The notes below the pieces were generated by a model that made no database searches, had not been told where the DNA came from, and saw only the letters and a list, made by a program, of their open reading frames with translations. Of a DNA stretch of 35,776 nucleotides, positions 1 through 6,942 are shown in pieces; positions within the stretch are counted from its first letter, which is position 1; each line of letters starts with the position of its first letter. The DNA is taken from NCBI GenBank assembly GCA_946185835.1, contig CAMHKW010000021.1, positions 1 through 35,776 on the forward strand. Reading direction: 5' to 3'. Origin of the DNA: an uncultured Bacteroidales bacterium. GTDB lineage: Bacteria > Bacteroidota > Bacteroidia > Bacteroidales > Paludibacteraceae. Both the position numbers and the translations under genes were made by a program.

Positions 1-575
1 AGCGGGTAGGCGCGTGAGGAAGAGGGCATCCGCCAGAAACGGATGGTTCTGCCGGCAAAGTCAGTCTCGATATATTCGCCGACTTTGGGAATGGCGCAAT
101 GCAGAATCTCCGCCAGTGTCTGCGCGGCTTTGCCGCCCGTGCAGCAGAGGTTGTGGCAGGACGGTATCTGTTGCAGCAGGGCAGCGATGTCGGTCTGCTC
201 GACTATCTCCAAGTGTTCGTCCGCCGCATTGCCTTGCAACCGGATGACCGCCTGAGCCGTGTCGAAGATAGCAATGCCTTTCGCCTGGCAGAAAGCGACA
301 ATCTTTTCACGGTCGAACACTTTCTTTTCTCCCTTTGTACATCGTACATCGTCCCTTTTTCCCTTCGAAAGGTTCCTTTGTACTTCAAAATGCGTTTTGT
401 CGCCAAAGAAAACCAGTCCGATGATCCGCCACATGTCGTTCTGCGGGTTGGGGTAGAAGAAATCCATGCACCACCGTTCCTTTGGCGGCGGAAAACTGCC
501 CAGCATCAATATCTGCGCATTGGACGGCAGAAACGGCTGCAACGGATGCCGCTCTATGTTCAGATTATCACACAT
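1..575 (-). CDS. Uracil-DNA glycosylase superfamily protein (partial, C-terminus off the left edge)
   Basis: Reading the minus strand from the ATG at 575-573 gives 191 residues with no stop before the window edge. The N-terminus HPLQPFLP, then LMLGSFPPP (23-31), MDFFYPNPQNDMWR (37-50), FFGD (56-59) and the late PSSSRAY (184-190) match the small Mug/UDG-like glycosylases of Bacteroidota, which excise deaminated or mispaired bases from DNA; GSFPP and PSSSRAY are the usual active-site-side motifs. The exact lesion (uracil, hypoxanthine or other) cannot be told from sequence. Residues about 64-86 are a Lys/Arg-rich stretch that I do not expect between the FFGD and FDxxxI motifs, encoded by repeat-like DNA (see findings). 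The gene follows the TIGR04076 gene by 60 nt on the same strand and may be cotranscribed with it. Only a few dozen C-terminal residues should be missing. Confidence 0.85.
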   Translation of the reverse strand, partial: MCDNLNIERHPLQPFLPSNAQILMLGSFPPPKERWCMDFFYPNPQNDMWRIIGLVFFGDKTHFEVQRNLSKGKRDDVRCTKGEKKVFDREKIVAFCQAKGIAIFDTAQAVIRLQGNAADEHLEIVEQTDIAALLQQIPSCHNLCCTGGKAAQTLAEILHCAIPKVGEYIETDFAGRTIRFWRMPSSSRAYP

Positions 576-635
576 AGATTATACTTTCAAATCGTTGTTA
601 AAATAGTAAGAAACGGTGATATACGTGTGTATTGG

Positions 636-941
636 TTATTCTTGCATTGTTTCTATGTAGAAACTGAACGGACGGAAGCCGTCGTTGCAACTGATCATTG
701 CACTCATAGGGTTCTTCATCCAACCGTCAAAAAAATTGCCTTCTCCTTTCGCTAATGCCTCCACGAAAGGACGCATAGATTCCCATGCAGATAGGCATAA
801 ACCCTCCGGACATTTCCCGTCAATCGAAACCCATTGTTGTCCCTGTCTCACGTCGCAGGTGTGCTCTATCGGGTTCTCATATTGCGCCATCAGGTCATGA
901 TACACCGTCTGACGAACAGCCGTAATGCGGACTTGGTACAT
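636..941 (-). CDS. TIGR04076 family protein
   Basis: A 101-residue protein from the ATG at 941; the frame stays open to 977, so two upstream ATGs (962, 977) are possible. I chose 941 because MYQVRITAV is the usual family start and a GGAGGAG stretch lies about 10-15 nt upstream. The family signature is visible: a central PEGLCLSAWESMRPFVEAL, then GWMKNP, and a C-terminal CNDGFRPFSFYIE. Members are small single-domain proteins found widely in anaerobes; their biochemical function is not established. A TATCTTTG promoter box at 1038-1031 lies about 90 nt upstream of this start. No signal peptide or membrane segment is seen, so a cytoplasmic location is likely. Confidence 0.8.
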   Translation of the reverse strand: MYQVRITAVRQTVYHDLMAQYENPIEHTCDVRQGQQWVSIDGKCPEGLCLSAWESMRPFVEALAKGEGNFFDGWMKNPMSAMISCNDGFRPFSFYIETMQE

Positions 942-1030
942 TGTTATTTTCTTCTCCTCCATACCTTTTGCAGACATTTTCTCCCACTTTGTCGCATGTA
1001 TTGTGGTGGTATAATCTCATAAATACATCG

Positions 1031-1060
1031 CAAAGATACTGCATTTTTTTGAAATACAAA
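1031..1060 (-). promoter_or_regulatory. Bacteroidota-type promoter of the TIGR04076 gene
   Basis: On the minus strand TTTG (1060-1057) is followed after 18 nt by TATCTTTG (1038-1031), fitting the TTTG / TAnnTTTG pattern of the primary sigma factor of this phylum. The predicted start near 1024 leaves an 80-nt leader to the ATG at 941. Confidence 0.55.
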
Positions 1061-1141
1061 AGAGAAGAGGATATACCAAAATAGTCAGACCTAAAAACAG
1101 CTCCGCGATAAAAAGTTCTCTATGCACGTATAATCATGACG

Positions 1142-1174
1142 CAAGTAACGCCGGTTTGAAACCGGCGTTACTTG
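1142..1174. repeat. Perfect 33-nt palindrome, CGCCGG family
   Basis: Arms of 16 nt (1142-1157 and 1159-1174) are exact reverse complements around a single G. The core is CGCCGGTTT-G-AAACCGGCG. It is followed by GTGTTTTT, so on the plus strand it could end transcription, although no plus-strand gene leads into it. Its core is shared with the palindromes at 3607, 4346, 35285 and 35331. Confidence 0.85.
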
Positions 1175-1186
1175 TGTTTTTATGTT

Positions 1187-1226
1187 GTGGTTTATGTGTG
1201 CAGTGGTTTATGTGTGCAGTGGTTTA
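1187..1226. repeat. 16-bp tandem repeat, 2.5 copies
   Basis: GTGGTTTATGTGTGCA occurs at 1187-1202 and 1203-1218 without change, followed by a partial third copy. It lies directly 3' of the palindrome. Confidence 0.85.
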
Positions 1227-1245
1227 GTCGAAAGCTGTGTTTAGT

Positions 1246-1265
1246 CGCGAGTGGAGACACTCGCG
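1246..1265. repeat. Short perfect hairpin with a GAGA loop
   Basis: CGCGAGTG (1246-1253) pairs fully with CACTCGCG (1258-1265) across GAGA. No T-run follows. Its role is unknown. Confidence 0.6.
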
Positions 1266-1420
1266 CTCCTGTTTGTCGCAGGCCGAGAGATGCGTGTCAC
1301 CTCAATTCTACAGCTCTCAACAGCCGCCGGCCAGCAACCGGTGTTCCCGCTCTAAACTCTAACCATAACCCCTCTAAACTCTAAACTCTGAGCCCTGAAC
1401 TTCTTTCAACTCTCAACTCT

Positions 1421-1443
1421 GAGACGAGTCGAAGCCTCGTCTC
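1421..1443. repeat. Short perfect inverted repeat
   Basis: GAGACGAG (1421-1428) and CTCGTCTC (1436-1443) are exact reverse complements around a 7-nt loop. It lies about 40 nt downstream of the glgB stop and could mark the 3' end of that transcript, but on the minus strand no clear T-run follows. Confidence 0.5.
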
Positions 1444-1480
1444 TACAAACGAAACTGCTTCTTTCCACTTTCCACGCATG

Positions 1481-3508
1481 TCAGTCGCAGCGTTCGAGTA
1501 CGACGGCGGAGCGTGCGGGCAGGTAGAGCATGAGCCAGCCTTTGTCGTCGGCATCGTAGACGGGGTCGTACTGTGTGAAGTGCTCGACGCTGTCGTCGCT
1601 CAGGCCGTAGCCTGCAAAGCGTCGGTCATCGGTGTTGAGTAGCACGCGGTATTTGCCTTTGGGTGCTATGATGCCGTAGTCGGTAAACGACTTCTGTCCG
1701 TTCCAGTTGAAGACGAACACATACTTGCCACGCGAGAAGGCTTGCACTTGGTCGCCTTCGTTATCCCAAAGGCCGTAGATGTCGAGTTTCTCGAACTTGT
1801 CGATGCCTCCGATGAGGTGTATCATAGCCTTGTCGAACTCGCCCAGTTCGTGGTAGTAGAGGTTGTCGTTGTCGACGAGGTCCCATTGGCGTCGTGCGTA
1901 TTTGTAGCTCCAGCCGTTGCCTTCGCGTGGGAAGTCGATCCATTCGGGGTGTCCGAATTCGTTGCCCATGAAGTTGAGGTATCCGCCGTTGATGGTGGCG
2001 CAGGTGACGAGACGTATCATCTTATGCAAGGCGATGCCTCGGTCGACCATATAGGTGTTATGTCCGTGCTCCATGTGCCAGTACATCTCGGCGTCGATAA
2101 GTCGGAAGATGATGGTTTTGTCGCCCACGAGGGCCTGGTCGTGGCTCTCGGCATACGAGATGGTCTTCTCGTCGTATCGGCGGTTGGTCATCTCGTAGAA
2201 GATATGTCCGCCTTTCCAGTCTTCGTCTTTAACCTCTTTGATATACTTAATCCAGAAGTCCGGTATTCCCATGGCGAGACGGTAGTCGAAGCCCATACCT
2301 CCGTCTTCGATAGGCATTGCGAGTCCGGGCATTCCCGACATCTCTTCGGCGATGGTGATGGCGTGTGGGTTGAACTCGTGTATCATGTCGTTGGCGAGTG
2401 TGAGGTAGCAGATGGCGTCGCCGTCTTGGTTGATGCCGTAGTAAGAGTCGTATCCGTTGAAGTCTTCTCCTAACCCGTGAGAGTAGTATATCATAGATGT
2501 GACGCCATCGAAGCGGAAGCCGTCGAAGTGGTATTCGTCGAGCCAGAACTTGCAGTTAGAGAGCAGGAAATGCAGTACTTCGTGTTTCTGATAGTTGAAG
2601 CAGAGGCTATCCCAAGCCGGGTGTTCTCGGCGTGCGCCGGTGTGGAAGTACTGATATGGTGTGCCGTCGAAGTATCCGAGTCCCTCTTGTTCGTTTTTGA
2701 CGGCATGTGAGTGCACGAGGTCCATGATGACCGCGATACCACGTTTGTGGGCATCGTCGATGAGGTGCTTAAGTTCTTCCGGTGTGCCGAAGCGCGACGA
2801 GGCAGCAAAGAAGTTGGACACGTGGTAGCCAAACGACCCGTAGTATGGGTGCTCCTGTATAGCCATGACTTGTATGCAGTTGTAGCCGTCGGCTTCGACG
2901 CGCGGCAGCACGTTCTTTCGGAACTCCTCGTAGGTCGACACCTTCTCGTCTTGTGACGACATGCCGATATGACATTCGTAGATGAGTAGTGGCTCTGTCT
3001 TGGGCACGAATTTCTTAACTTTCCATTTGTAAGGTTTGTCCGGAGCCCACACTTGTGCTGTGAATATCTTGGTCCAGTCGTCTTGCACGGCACGTCTGAC
3101 GTATGATGGTAGTCGGTGTCCGGCACCTCCTTGCCATTCGACGAGCAGCTTGTAGTGCTGTCCGTGTCGTAGTGCTTCTTCGGGCAATGTGGTTTCCCAG
3201 TTGCCATCCCATGGGTTGGTGTTGGTGCGAGCCAATCGGTAGCTCTCGCTCTTTTGCCAGTTCGAAAAGTCGCCGATCATGTAAATAGCAGTGGCGTTGG
3301 GAGCCCATTCGCGGAAGACCCAGAAGCCTTCTGTCTTGGTTGTGGGCGCGATATGGTGCAAGCCGTAGTAGAGATACCCATTGGCGAAATCGCTTAGTTT
3401 GCCCTCGCCACACAGAGTGTCGCGTAGATAACGATAGTAGTTGTAGCGACCTTCGATAGCACCGGCGTAGGGCTCAAGGTACGGGTCTGATTGTAAGATT
3501 TTAAGCAT
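1481..3508 (-). CDS. glgB: 1,4-alpha-glucan branching enzyme
   Basis: A 675-residue glycoside hydrolase family 13 protein that makes alpha-1,6 branches in glycogen by cutting an alpha-1,4 chain and rejoining it. The order is an N-terminal helical stretch, a CBM48-like beta domain (about 60-165), the TIM-barrel catalytic domain, and a C-terminal beta domain. Catalytic motifs are all present: MDLVHSH (262-268), nucleophile D334 in FRFDGVTS, acid/base E388 in IAEEMSG, and D457 in ESHDQA. The IAEEMSG form and the length resemble the eukaryote-like branching enzymes common in Bacteroidota rather than E. coli GlgB. It stands alone here, with no glgA or glgC nearby, and is flanked by repeat-filled intergenic DNA. 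No TAnnTTTG promoter is seen just upstream. Confidence 0.95.
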   Translation of the reverse strand: MLKILQSDPYLEPYAGAIEGRYNYYRYLRDTLCGEGKLSDFANGYLYYGLHHIAPTTKTEGFWVFREWAPNATAIYMIGDFSNWQKSESYRLARTNTNPWDGNWETTLPEEALRHGQHYKLLVEWQGGAGHRLPSYVRRAVQDDWTKIFTAQVWAPDKPYKWKVKKFVPKTEPLLIYECHIGMSSQDEKVSTYEEFRKNVLPRVEADGYNCIQVMAIQEHPYYGSFGYHVSNFFAASSRFGTPEELKHLIDDAHKRGIAVIMDLVHSHAVKNEQEGLGYFDGTPYQYFHTGARREHPAWDSLCFNYQKHEVLHFLLSNCKFWLDEYHFDGFRFDGVTSMIYYSHGLGEDFNGYDSYYGINQDGDAICYLTLANDMIHEFNPHAITIAEEMSGMPGLAMPIEDGGMGFDYRLAMGIPDFWIKYIKEVKDEDWKGGHIFYEMTNRRYDEKTISYAESHDQALVGDKTIIFRLIDAEMYWHMEHGHNTYMVDRGIALHKMIRLVTCATINGGYLNFMGNEFGHPEWIDFPREGNGWSYKYARRQWDLVDNDNLYYHELGEFDKAMIHLIGGIDKFEKLDIYGLWDNEGDQVQAFSRGKYVFVFNWNGQKSFTDYGIIAPKGKYRVLLNTDDRRFAGYGLSDDSVEHFTQYDPVYDADDKGWLMLYLPARSAVVLERCD

Positions 3509-3550
3509 GGCAGTATGTTTTTTTTTAGTTTAGAGTTTAGTGTTTAGAGG

Positions 3551-3602
3551 GGGCGCATCGGGCATTGGGGATGCGTGGGCGCATCGGGATTTGGGGACGC
3601 GT
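3551..3602. repeat. 26-bp tandem doublet
   Basis: Units at 3551-3576 and 3577-3602 share the start GGGCGCATCGGG and the TTGGGG core and differ at only a few bases. It lies immediately before the CGCCGG palindrome element. Confidence 0.85.
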
Positions 3603-3604
3603 GT

Positions 3605-3653
3605 GGCGCCGGATACCATCCGGCGTAAAAACAATGTGAAATTACCGGCGCTA
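3605..3653 (+). repeat. CGCCGG palindrome element, copy 1
   Basis: A 49-nt element: the palindrome CGCCGGAT-ACC-ATCCGGCG (3607-3625), then TAAAAACAATGTG and a tail ending GGCGCTA. The copy at 4344 matches it almost throughout, with a 3-nt insertion and two changed bases. Confidence 0.85.
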
Positions 3654-3714
3654 TGGTTAGGTATGCTTTGGTTTTTTAAGCGCGCTTCTAACTGTCGCAG
3701 TGGTCTTTTTCTAT

Positions 3715-3821
3715 CTAACTTCTAACAGGCTCAGCCGGTCTAACTTCTAACAGGCGAAGCGGTCTTTTTCTATCTAACTTCTAACAGGCGCAGCCGGTCT
3801 AACTTCTAACAGCGCAGCGGT
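3715..3821. repeat. 25-bp tandem array A (four units)
   Basis: Units at 3715-3739, 3740-3763, 3774-3798 and 3799-3821 begin CTAACTTCTAACAG and end CGGT; a CTTTTTCTAT spacer sits between units two and three. A fifth decayed unit may lie just upstream near 3685-3710. On the minus strand each unit contains a GGC-NNN-GCC mini-hairpin. Confidence 0.85.
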
Positions 3822-3825
3822 CTAA

Positions 3826-4275
3826 CTAAGCTTTTACTTTTGCTACTATTTTCTTGTATTTCTTGCCCGGTGCGATGAGGGGCATGTGTGCGTCTTCAGG
3901 GAAGAAGACGGCGAACATACCTTCGCGAAGGGTGAAGTAGGTGTCGGGTTCGTCGTCGTAGTATTCGATGTCGTCTTGCTCGTCGTATTCCTTAATCACC
4001 GTATTGCAATCTTCTGTGGCTTTCCATCCCATTGTCTCTTCTGCGTCGACGACGATATGTATGTCGATATAGTCGCGGTGTGCTTCGAGTCGACATTCGT
4101 CTTTGCTTTTCCCTTCTACCTCTGCGATGGTGAGGTATACGTCGTCGCCTTTAATCTTGAGCTTGCAGTCGGGAAGCTGGTCTAATTCGTTGTCGTTGAT
4201 AAATTTGATGGCTTGCTTGAGTCCATCGGCACAACCGAAATATCGGTCGGCGTTTTCTAAATTGTCGAGTATCAT
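3826..4275 (-). CDS. YhcH/YjgK/YiaL family protein (DUF386)
   Basis: A 149-residue cupin-like protein. The family signature is clear: LEAHRDYIDIHIVVDAEE in the middle (about 83-100), MGWK, and PEDAHMPLIAP near the C-terminus, with His and Glu residues that bind a metal in relatives. Members are often linked to sialic acid or other sugar metabolism as possible epimerases or anomerases, but the reaction is not settled for most. Here no sugar genes adjoin it; it sits alone between two repeat arrays, so context does not refine the function. Length is normal for the family and no signal peptide is present. Confidence 0.9.
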   Translation of the reverse strand: MILDNLENADRYFGCADGLKQAIKFINDNELDQLPDCKLKIKGDDVYLTIAEVEGKSKDECRLEAHRDYIDIHIVVDAEETMGWKATEDCNTVIKEYDEQDDIEYYDDEPDTYFTLREGMFAVFFPEDAHMPLIAPGKKYKKIVAKVKA

Positions 4276-4329
4276 ATTTTTTTATGTTGGTAATTTAAAG
4301 TTGTGGTATGTTTAGTGTGCGTGTGTGTG

Positions 4330-4395
4330 TTTAGAGTTTAGAGGGCGCCGGATACCATCCGGCGTAATAAAAACAATGTGAAATTACTTGCGCTA
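4330..4395 (+). repeat. TTTAGAG heptamers plus CGCCGG palindrome element, copy 2
   Basis: TTTAGAG is repeated at 4330-4343 and leads into a 52-nt element (4344-4395). Its palindrome CGCCGGAT-ACC-ATCCGGCG is at 4346-4364, followed by TAATAAAAACAATGTG and a tail ending GCGCTA. It is the same element as at 3605-3653, with three extra bases. Confidence 0.85.
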
Positions 4396-4429
4396 AAATC
4401 TGCCTTTCATATAGCTGCGGTCTTTCTAT

Positions 4430-4504
4430 TTAACCTCTATCAGGCTCAACCGGTCTAACTTCTAACAAACTCAGTCGGTCTAATTTCTATCAGGCTCAGC
4501 CGGT
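4430..4504. repeat. 25-bp tandem array B (three units)
   Basis: Three exact-length units at 4430-4454, 4455-4479 and 4480-4504 have the form YTAAYYTCTAWCA...CTCARYCGGT. They match array A at 3715-3821. The array ends 12 nt before the recO stop codon. Confidence 0.85.
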
Positions 4505-4516
4505 CTTTCTATGTTT

Positions 4517-5218
4517 TCAGGCGGCATCGAAGATGAGGGCTAGGATGTCGACGGAGCGTGGTGTTTGGAAGTTGTCGATATGTATCTCGTAGTATCTGCA
4601 GAGTTTGTTGAGTAGCTGCTGTCGTTGGTGTCGGGTGAGTTGTGCGGTATCGTTGGCGAGGGCGTAGAGCATAGCCGTCTCAGCTTTGGTGAACTGTTCG
4701 TTTTCGTCGGGTATGTAGCTAAATTGTTCGCCGCTATACATGTCGATAGCCTTGTCGGGGTAGTTGAGTTCGGGTGTGATGCCAAGAAACTGTGTGAGTT
4801 CGAGCATGGCTTTGAGGTGCATGTCGGCTGAGGTGTTTTGTCTGAGAGTGTAGATGGTGCTTTCTATCCATAGGTAGAAAGGCTCGTCTTGCATCTGATG
4901 TGTGAGGGTGTTGTATAGCAGTTCGGCGAGGAACATAGCCTGTGTCTTCTGTGTGATGTTGTCGTTGGCGCCGGAGCTTATCACTTCCACCGCTTTGGTG
5001 TTGATGCGTGGCATAGCCTTAGGCTGTGTGAAGTCGGCATCGAGTTGTATGATGTTGAGTGGAGCGAAAGCTGAAGCTGTGAGTGCCCCTTTACGTCCGC
5101 TGATGCCGTATACCAAAACCGTGACTCTGCCATACTCTTGCGTAAACAGGTGTAGCACATAGCTGTTGTCGCTATGTTTGGCGAGATGCAGTACTATGGC
5201 TTTTGTTCGTGTGAGCAT
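4517..5218 (-). CDS. recO: DNA repair protein RecO
   Basis: About 233 residues. RecO helps RecR load RecA on SSB-coated DNA in gap repair. The N-terminal OB-fold is clear (MLTRTKAIVLHLAKHSDNSYVLHLFT, then YGRVTVLVYGISGRKG), followed by the helical middle domain. I start it at the ATG at 5218, where family similarity begins; an ATG four codons earlier (5230) is also possible. The frame stays open up to 5398, but that part would overlap the end of the upstream barrel gene (stop at 5252-5250) and looks unrelated to RecO. The middle region lacks the four-Cys zinc cluster of some RecO proteins. Gap to the upstream gene is about 30 nt, so cotranscription is likely. Confidence 0.88.
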   Translation of the reverse strand: MLTRTKAIVLHLAKHSDNSYVLHLFTQEYGRVTVLVYGISGRKGALTASAFAPLNIIQLDADFTQPKAMPRINTKAVEVISSGANDNITQKTQAMFLAELLYNTLTHQMQDEPFYLWIESTIYTLRQNTSADMHLKAMLELTQFLGITPELNYPDKAIDMYSGEQFSYIPDENEQFTKAETAMLYALANDTAQLTRHQRQQLLNKLCRYYEIHIDNFQTPRSVDILALIFDAA

Positions 5219-5249
5219 TGGTGTGGGCATTAGCAGTGTAGTGTGCCGG

Positions 5250-5996
5250 TTAGAATCGGTATGCGAAGCAAACGTTCCAGCTCCATTCGCGCATGAATGG
5301 TTTATATTGGGAGTTGTTGGTGTATTGTCGTGCGCGGTTGATAAGACCGAAGTCGTATCCAGCTTGCAGTCGGTAAGAGTCCCATTCGAGTCCTCCACCG
5401 ACAGAAATTTGCAGGTTGAAAGGCATCAGCTCGTCGCCATTGCGGTTGTAGGGAGTGGTATGTACACCATTGTCTTCGAGCCACTGCTGTGTTGCAGGTG
5501 AGAGGCTTGTTACGCATCGGTCGTATTCATAGAGTCCGAACTGCAGTTGCGGTCCTCCGTAGAACACGAGTGCTAACTCTTTCCATAGTTTCTGTCGGTA
5601 GCTGAGGTGTAGTGGTATGTCAAGGGTGTGTTTGGTGATGTGATGTTCGATGACTTCTTTCTGTGTTGTCTCGGCGTTCATTGAGCGCCAGTGCTGCGAA
5701 TGTTGTCCTGCGGTGAGAGTGTAGCTTACCCCTGTGACGAATGATAAGTCGTATGGCAGGAAGAGGTCGACGGTGAAGCCGAGCTTGCCACCATGCAGGT
5801 AGAGGTCGGGGTAGGTGAGGGCTGTGCTGTTTTGCCAGTCTTGGACATAACCTGCCAGCACGCGGTAGTCGGCACCGAAGTGGTATTCGCGTTTGTCTTT
5901 CTTCTGTGGCTCGTCTAAGAAGTTATCGCGTGACTCTTGCGACCACATAGCGGTAGCGCAAGTGATGGTTATCAGTAGAAGTAATATCCGTTTCAT
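5250..5996 (-). CDS. Outer-membrane beta-barrel family protein
   Basis: A 248-residue protein with an N-terminal signal peptide (MKRILLLLITITCATAMWSQ, cleavage near residue 19-20). The mature part alternates hydrophobic and polar residues as barrel strands do, with Gly-rich turns (FYGGPQLQFGLYEY, SVGGGLEWDSYRLQAGYDFG), and ends in an aromatic residue (AYRF), the usual signal for BamA-mediated insertion. This fits the porin-like eight-stranded barrels of Bacteroidota. Ligand or function cannot be told. It begins 4 nt after the stop of the upstream membrane protein gene and leads into recO. Confidence 0.75.
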   Translation of the reverse strand: MKRILLLLITITCATAMWSQESRDNFLDEPQKKDKREYHFGADYRVLAGYVQDWQNSTALTYPDLYLHGGKLGFTVDLFLPYDLSFVTGVSYTLTAGQHSQHWRSMNAETTQKEVIEHHITKHTLDIPLHLSYRQKLWKELALVFYGGPQLQFGLYEYDRCVTSLSPATQQWLEDNGVHTTPYNRNGDELMPFNLQISVGGGLEWDSYRLQAGYDFGLINRARQYTNNSQYKPFMREWSWNVCFAYRF

Positions 5997-6000
5997 AGTT

Positions 6001-6906
6001 CTAATATATAGTCATATTGAGTATGCGGTTGGTGAGTGTTAGCAGTATGTAAAAAAGGTATGTGATGCCGCGTGGCATGCTCTGGCGCGAGAGGAAAAAA
6101 TGGGTAGCAAACACACCGAGAAAAAGCAGCAGCAGGGTGGGCATAAAAGTAAGATGTTGTGATGAAAAAAAGAAGAGCAGTAAGGCAGTGAGCAGTGGGA
6201 TAGCGCTGATGGTGATGTATGTCTGTCCGGATACGTTTTCGGAGCTGAAGCTGACGAGTGCGAAAGCCATGAAAACGACGGCAGTGGTAGCTGCTATGGT
6301 GATGGTGATGTTAAACACTGTCGGCTGCCATCTGAGGCGATGTACCATACTTTCGAAGTCGATGCTGTATGCTGTTTGAGGCAGGTAGTATAGCACAGCA
6401 AGTGCTATGGCTGCAAGCGCTATTGCTATCACGGTGGCGAGAAAGACTTTGAGGTTTAGCGACCGCTGAAAGGCGAAAATAAGCCAGAGTGCGGGTATGA
6501 AATACAGCATGTCGGGGCAGAGAAAAGCAGCAGCGGTTAAGATGAGAGTAGACATGAAAGCCTCTTCGGTGGCGTTGTCGGAGCGATATGTAGAAGTGAG
6601 TTGCATTAGCATCAGCAGCATGCAGGTGCCGATGATCTGTGCCTGCCATGCCGTGTGTAATGCTGAGACCGACGAGAGAGGTAGCAGGTACATCAATACC
6701 GGCAGCAGGGCATGTGTGCGAGTGAGGTTGGTTTGATAACATATCTGCATGAATATCACTGCGTTGATGATAGCTATGGCGAGTGTGGCTATAGTCTGCC
6801 ATGGTGTGTTAAGCAGTGAGGGAATCCAGCATGCAAGAGCACATACTCCCGGCAGAGCTATAGCAAGGAGTTTGTGTTCGGTGATATGTATCAGAAAATA
6901 CCTCAT
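6001..6906 (-). CDS. Polytopic membrane protein of unknown function
   Basis: A 301-residue, very hydrophobic protein with about ten candidate membrane segments (for example near residues 13-33, 38-57, 64-82, 110-135, 150-175, 200-222, 225-270). No transporter or enzyme motif is evident. It resembles in general form the DUF6427-like membrane proteins of Bacteroidota, but I cannot confirm this by eye. It lies between the M3 peptidase gene (36 nt upstream) and the barrel gene (4 nt downstream), so it is probably made from the same transcript as an envelope-related pair. The ATG at 6906 is the first in frame. Confidence 0.6.
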   Translation of the reverse strand: MRYFLIHITEHKLLAIALPGVCALACWIPSLLNTPWQTIATLAIAIINAVIFMQICYQTNLTRTHALLPVLMYLLPLSSVSALHTAWQAQIIGTCMLLMLMQLTSTYRSDNATEEAFMSTLILTAAAFLCPDMLYFIPALWLIFAFQRSLNLKVFLATVIAIALAAIALAVLYYLPQTAYSIDFESMVHRLRWQPTVFNITITIAATTAVVFMAFALVSFSSENVSGQTYITISAIPLLTALLLFFFSSQHLTFMPTLLLLFLGVFATHFFLSRQSMPRGITYLFYILLTLTNRILNMTIY

Positions 6907-6942
6907 CGCGGATGGTTGGCTTTCTCGTTGTTCGTTTATGTG

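Larger units (their letters stand above)
942..1480. other. Intergenic region with clustered small repeats and palindromes, no gene
   Basis: No plausible gene lies between the TIGR04076 start and the glgB stop. The stretch holds the promoter above, a perfect 33-nt palindrome, a 16-bp tandem duplication, two short perfect hairpins, a possible decayed CGCCGG palindrome near 1325-1342, and runs of the TAAACTC heptamer near 1354-1388. The 70-residue open frame at 1172-1384 is built from these repeats and resembles no protein. Confidence 0.7.
3509..3825. other. Repeat-filled intergenic region between yhcH and glgB
   Basis: This 317-nt gap has no gene. In order it holds TTTAG-type heptamers (3529-3549), a 26-bp tandem doublet, a 49-nt element with a CGCCGG palindrome, about 60 nt of unremarkable DNA, and a 25-bp tandem array that stops 5 nt before the yhcH stop codon. 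The same block order is found at 4276-4516. Confidence 0.75.

Noticed and set aside
99..755. Plus-strand open frame of 218 residues at the left edge
   Set aside because: It lies antisense to the UDG-family and TIGR04076 genes, whose minus-strand translations carry clear family motifs; the plus frame resembles nothing.
1742..2473. Plus-strand open frame of 243 residues inside glgB
   Set aside because: Antisense to the catalytic core of the branching enzyme; its Val/Asp/Glu-rich composition is what the reverse strand of a TCG-rich gene gives.
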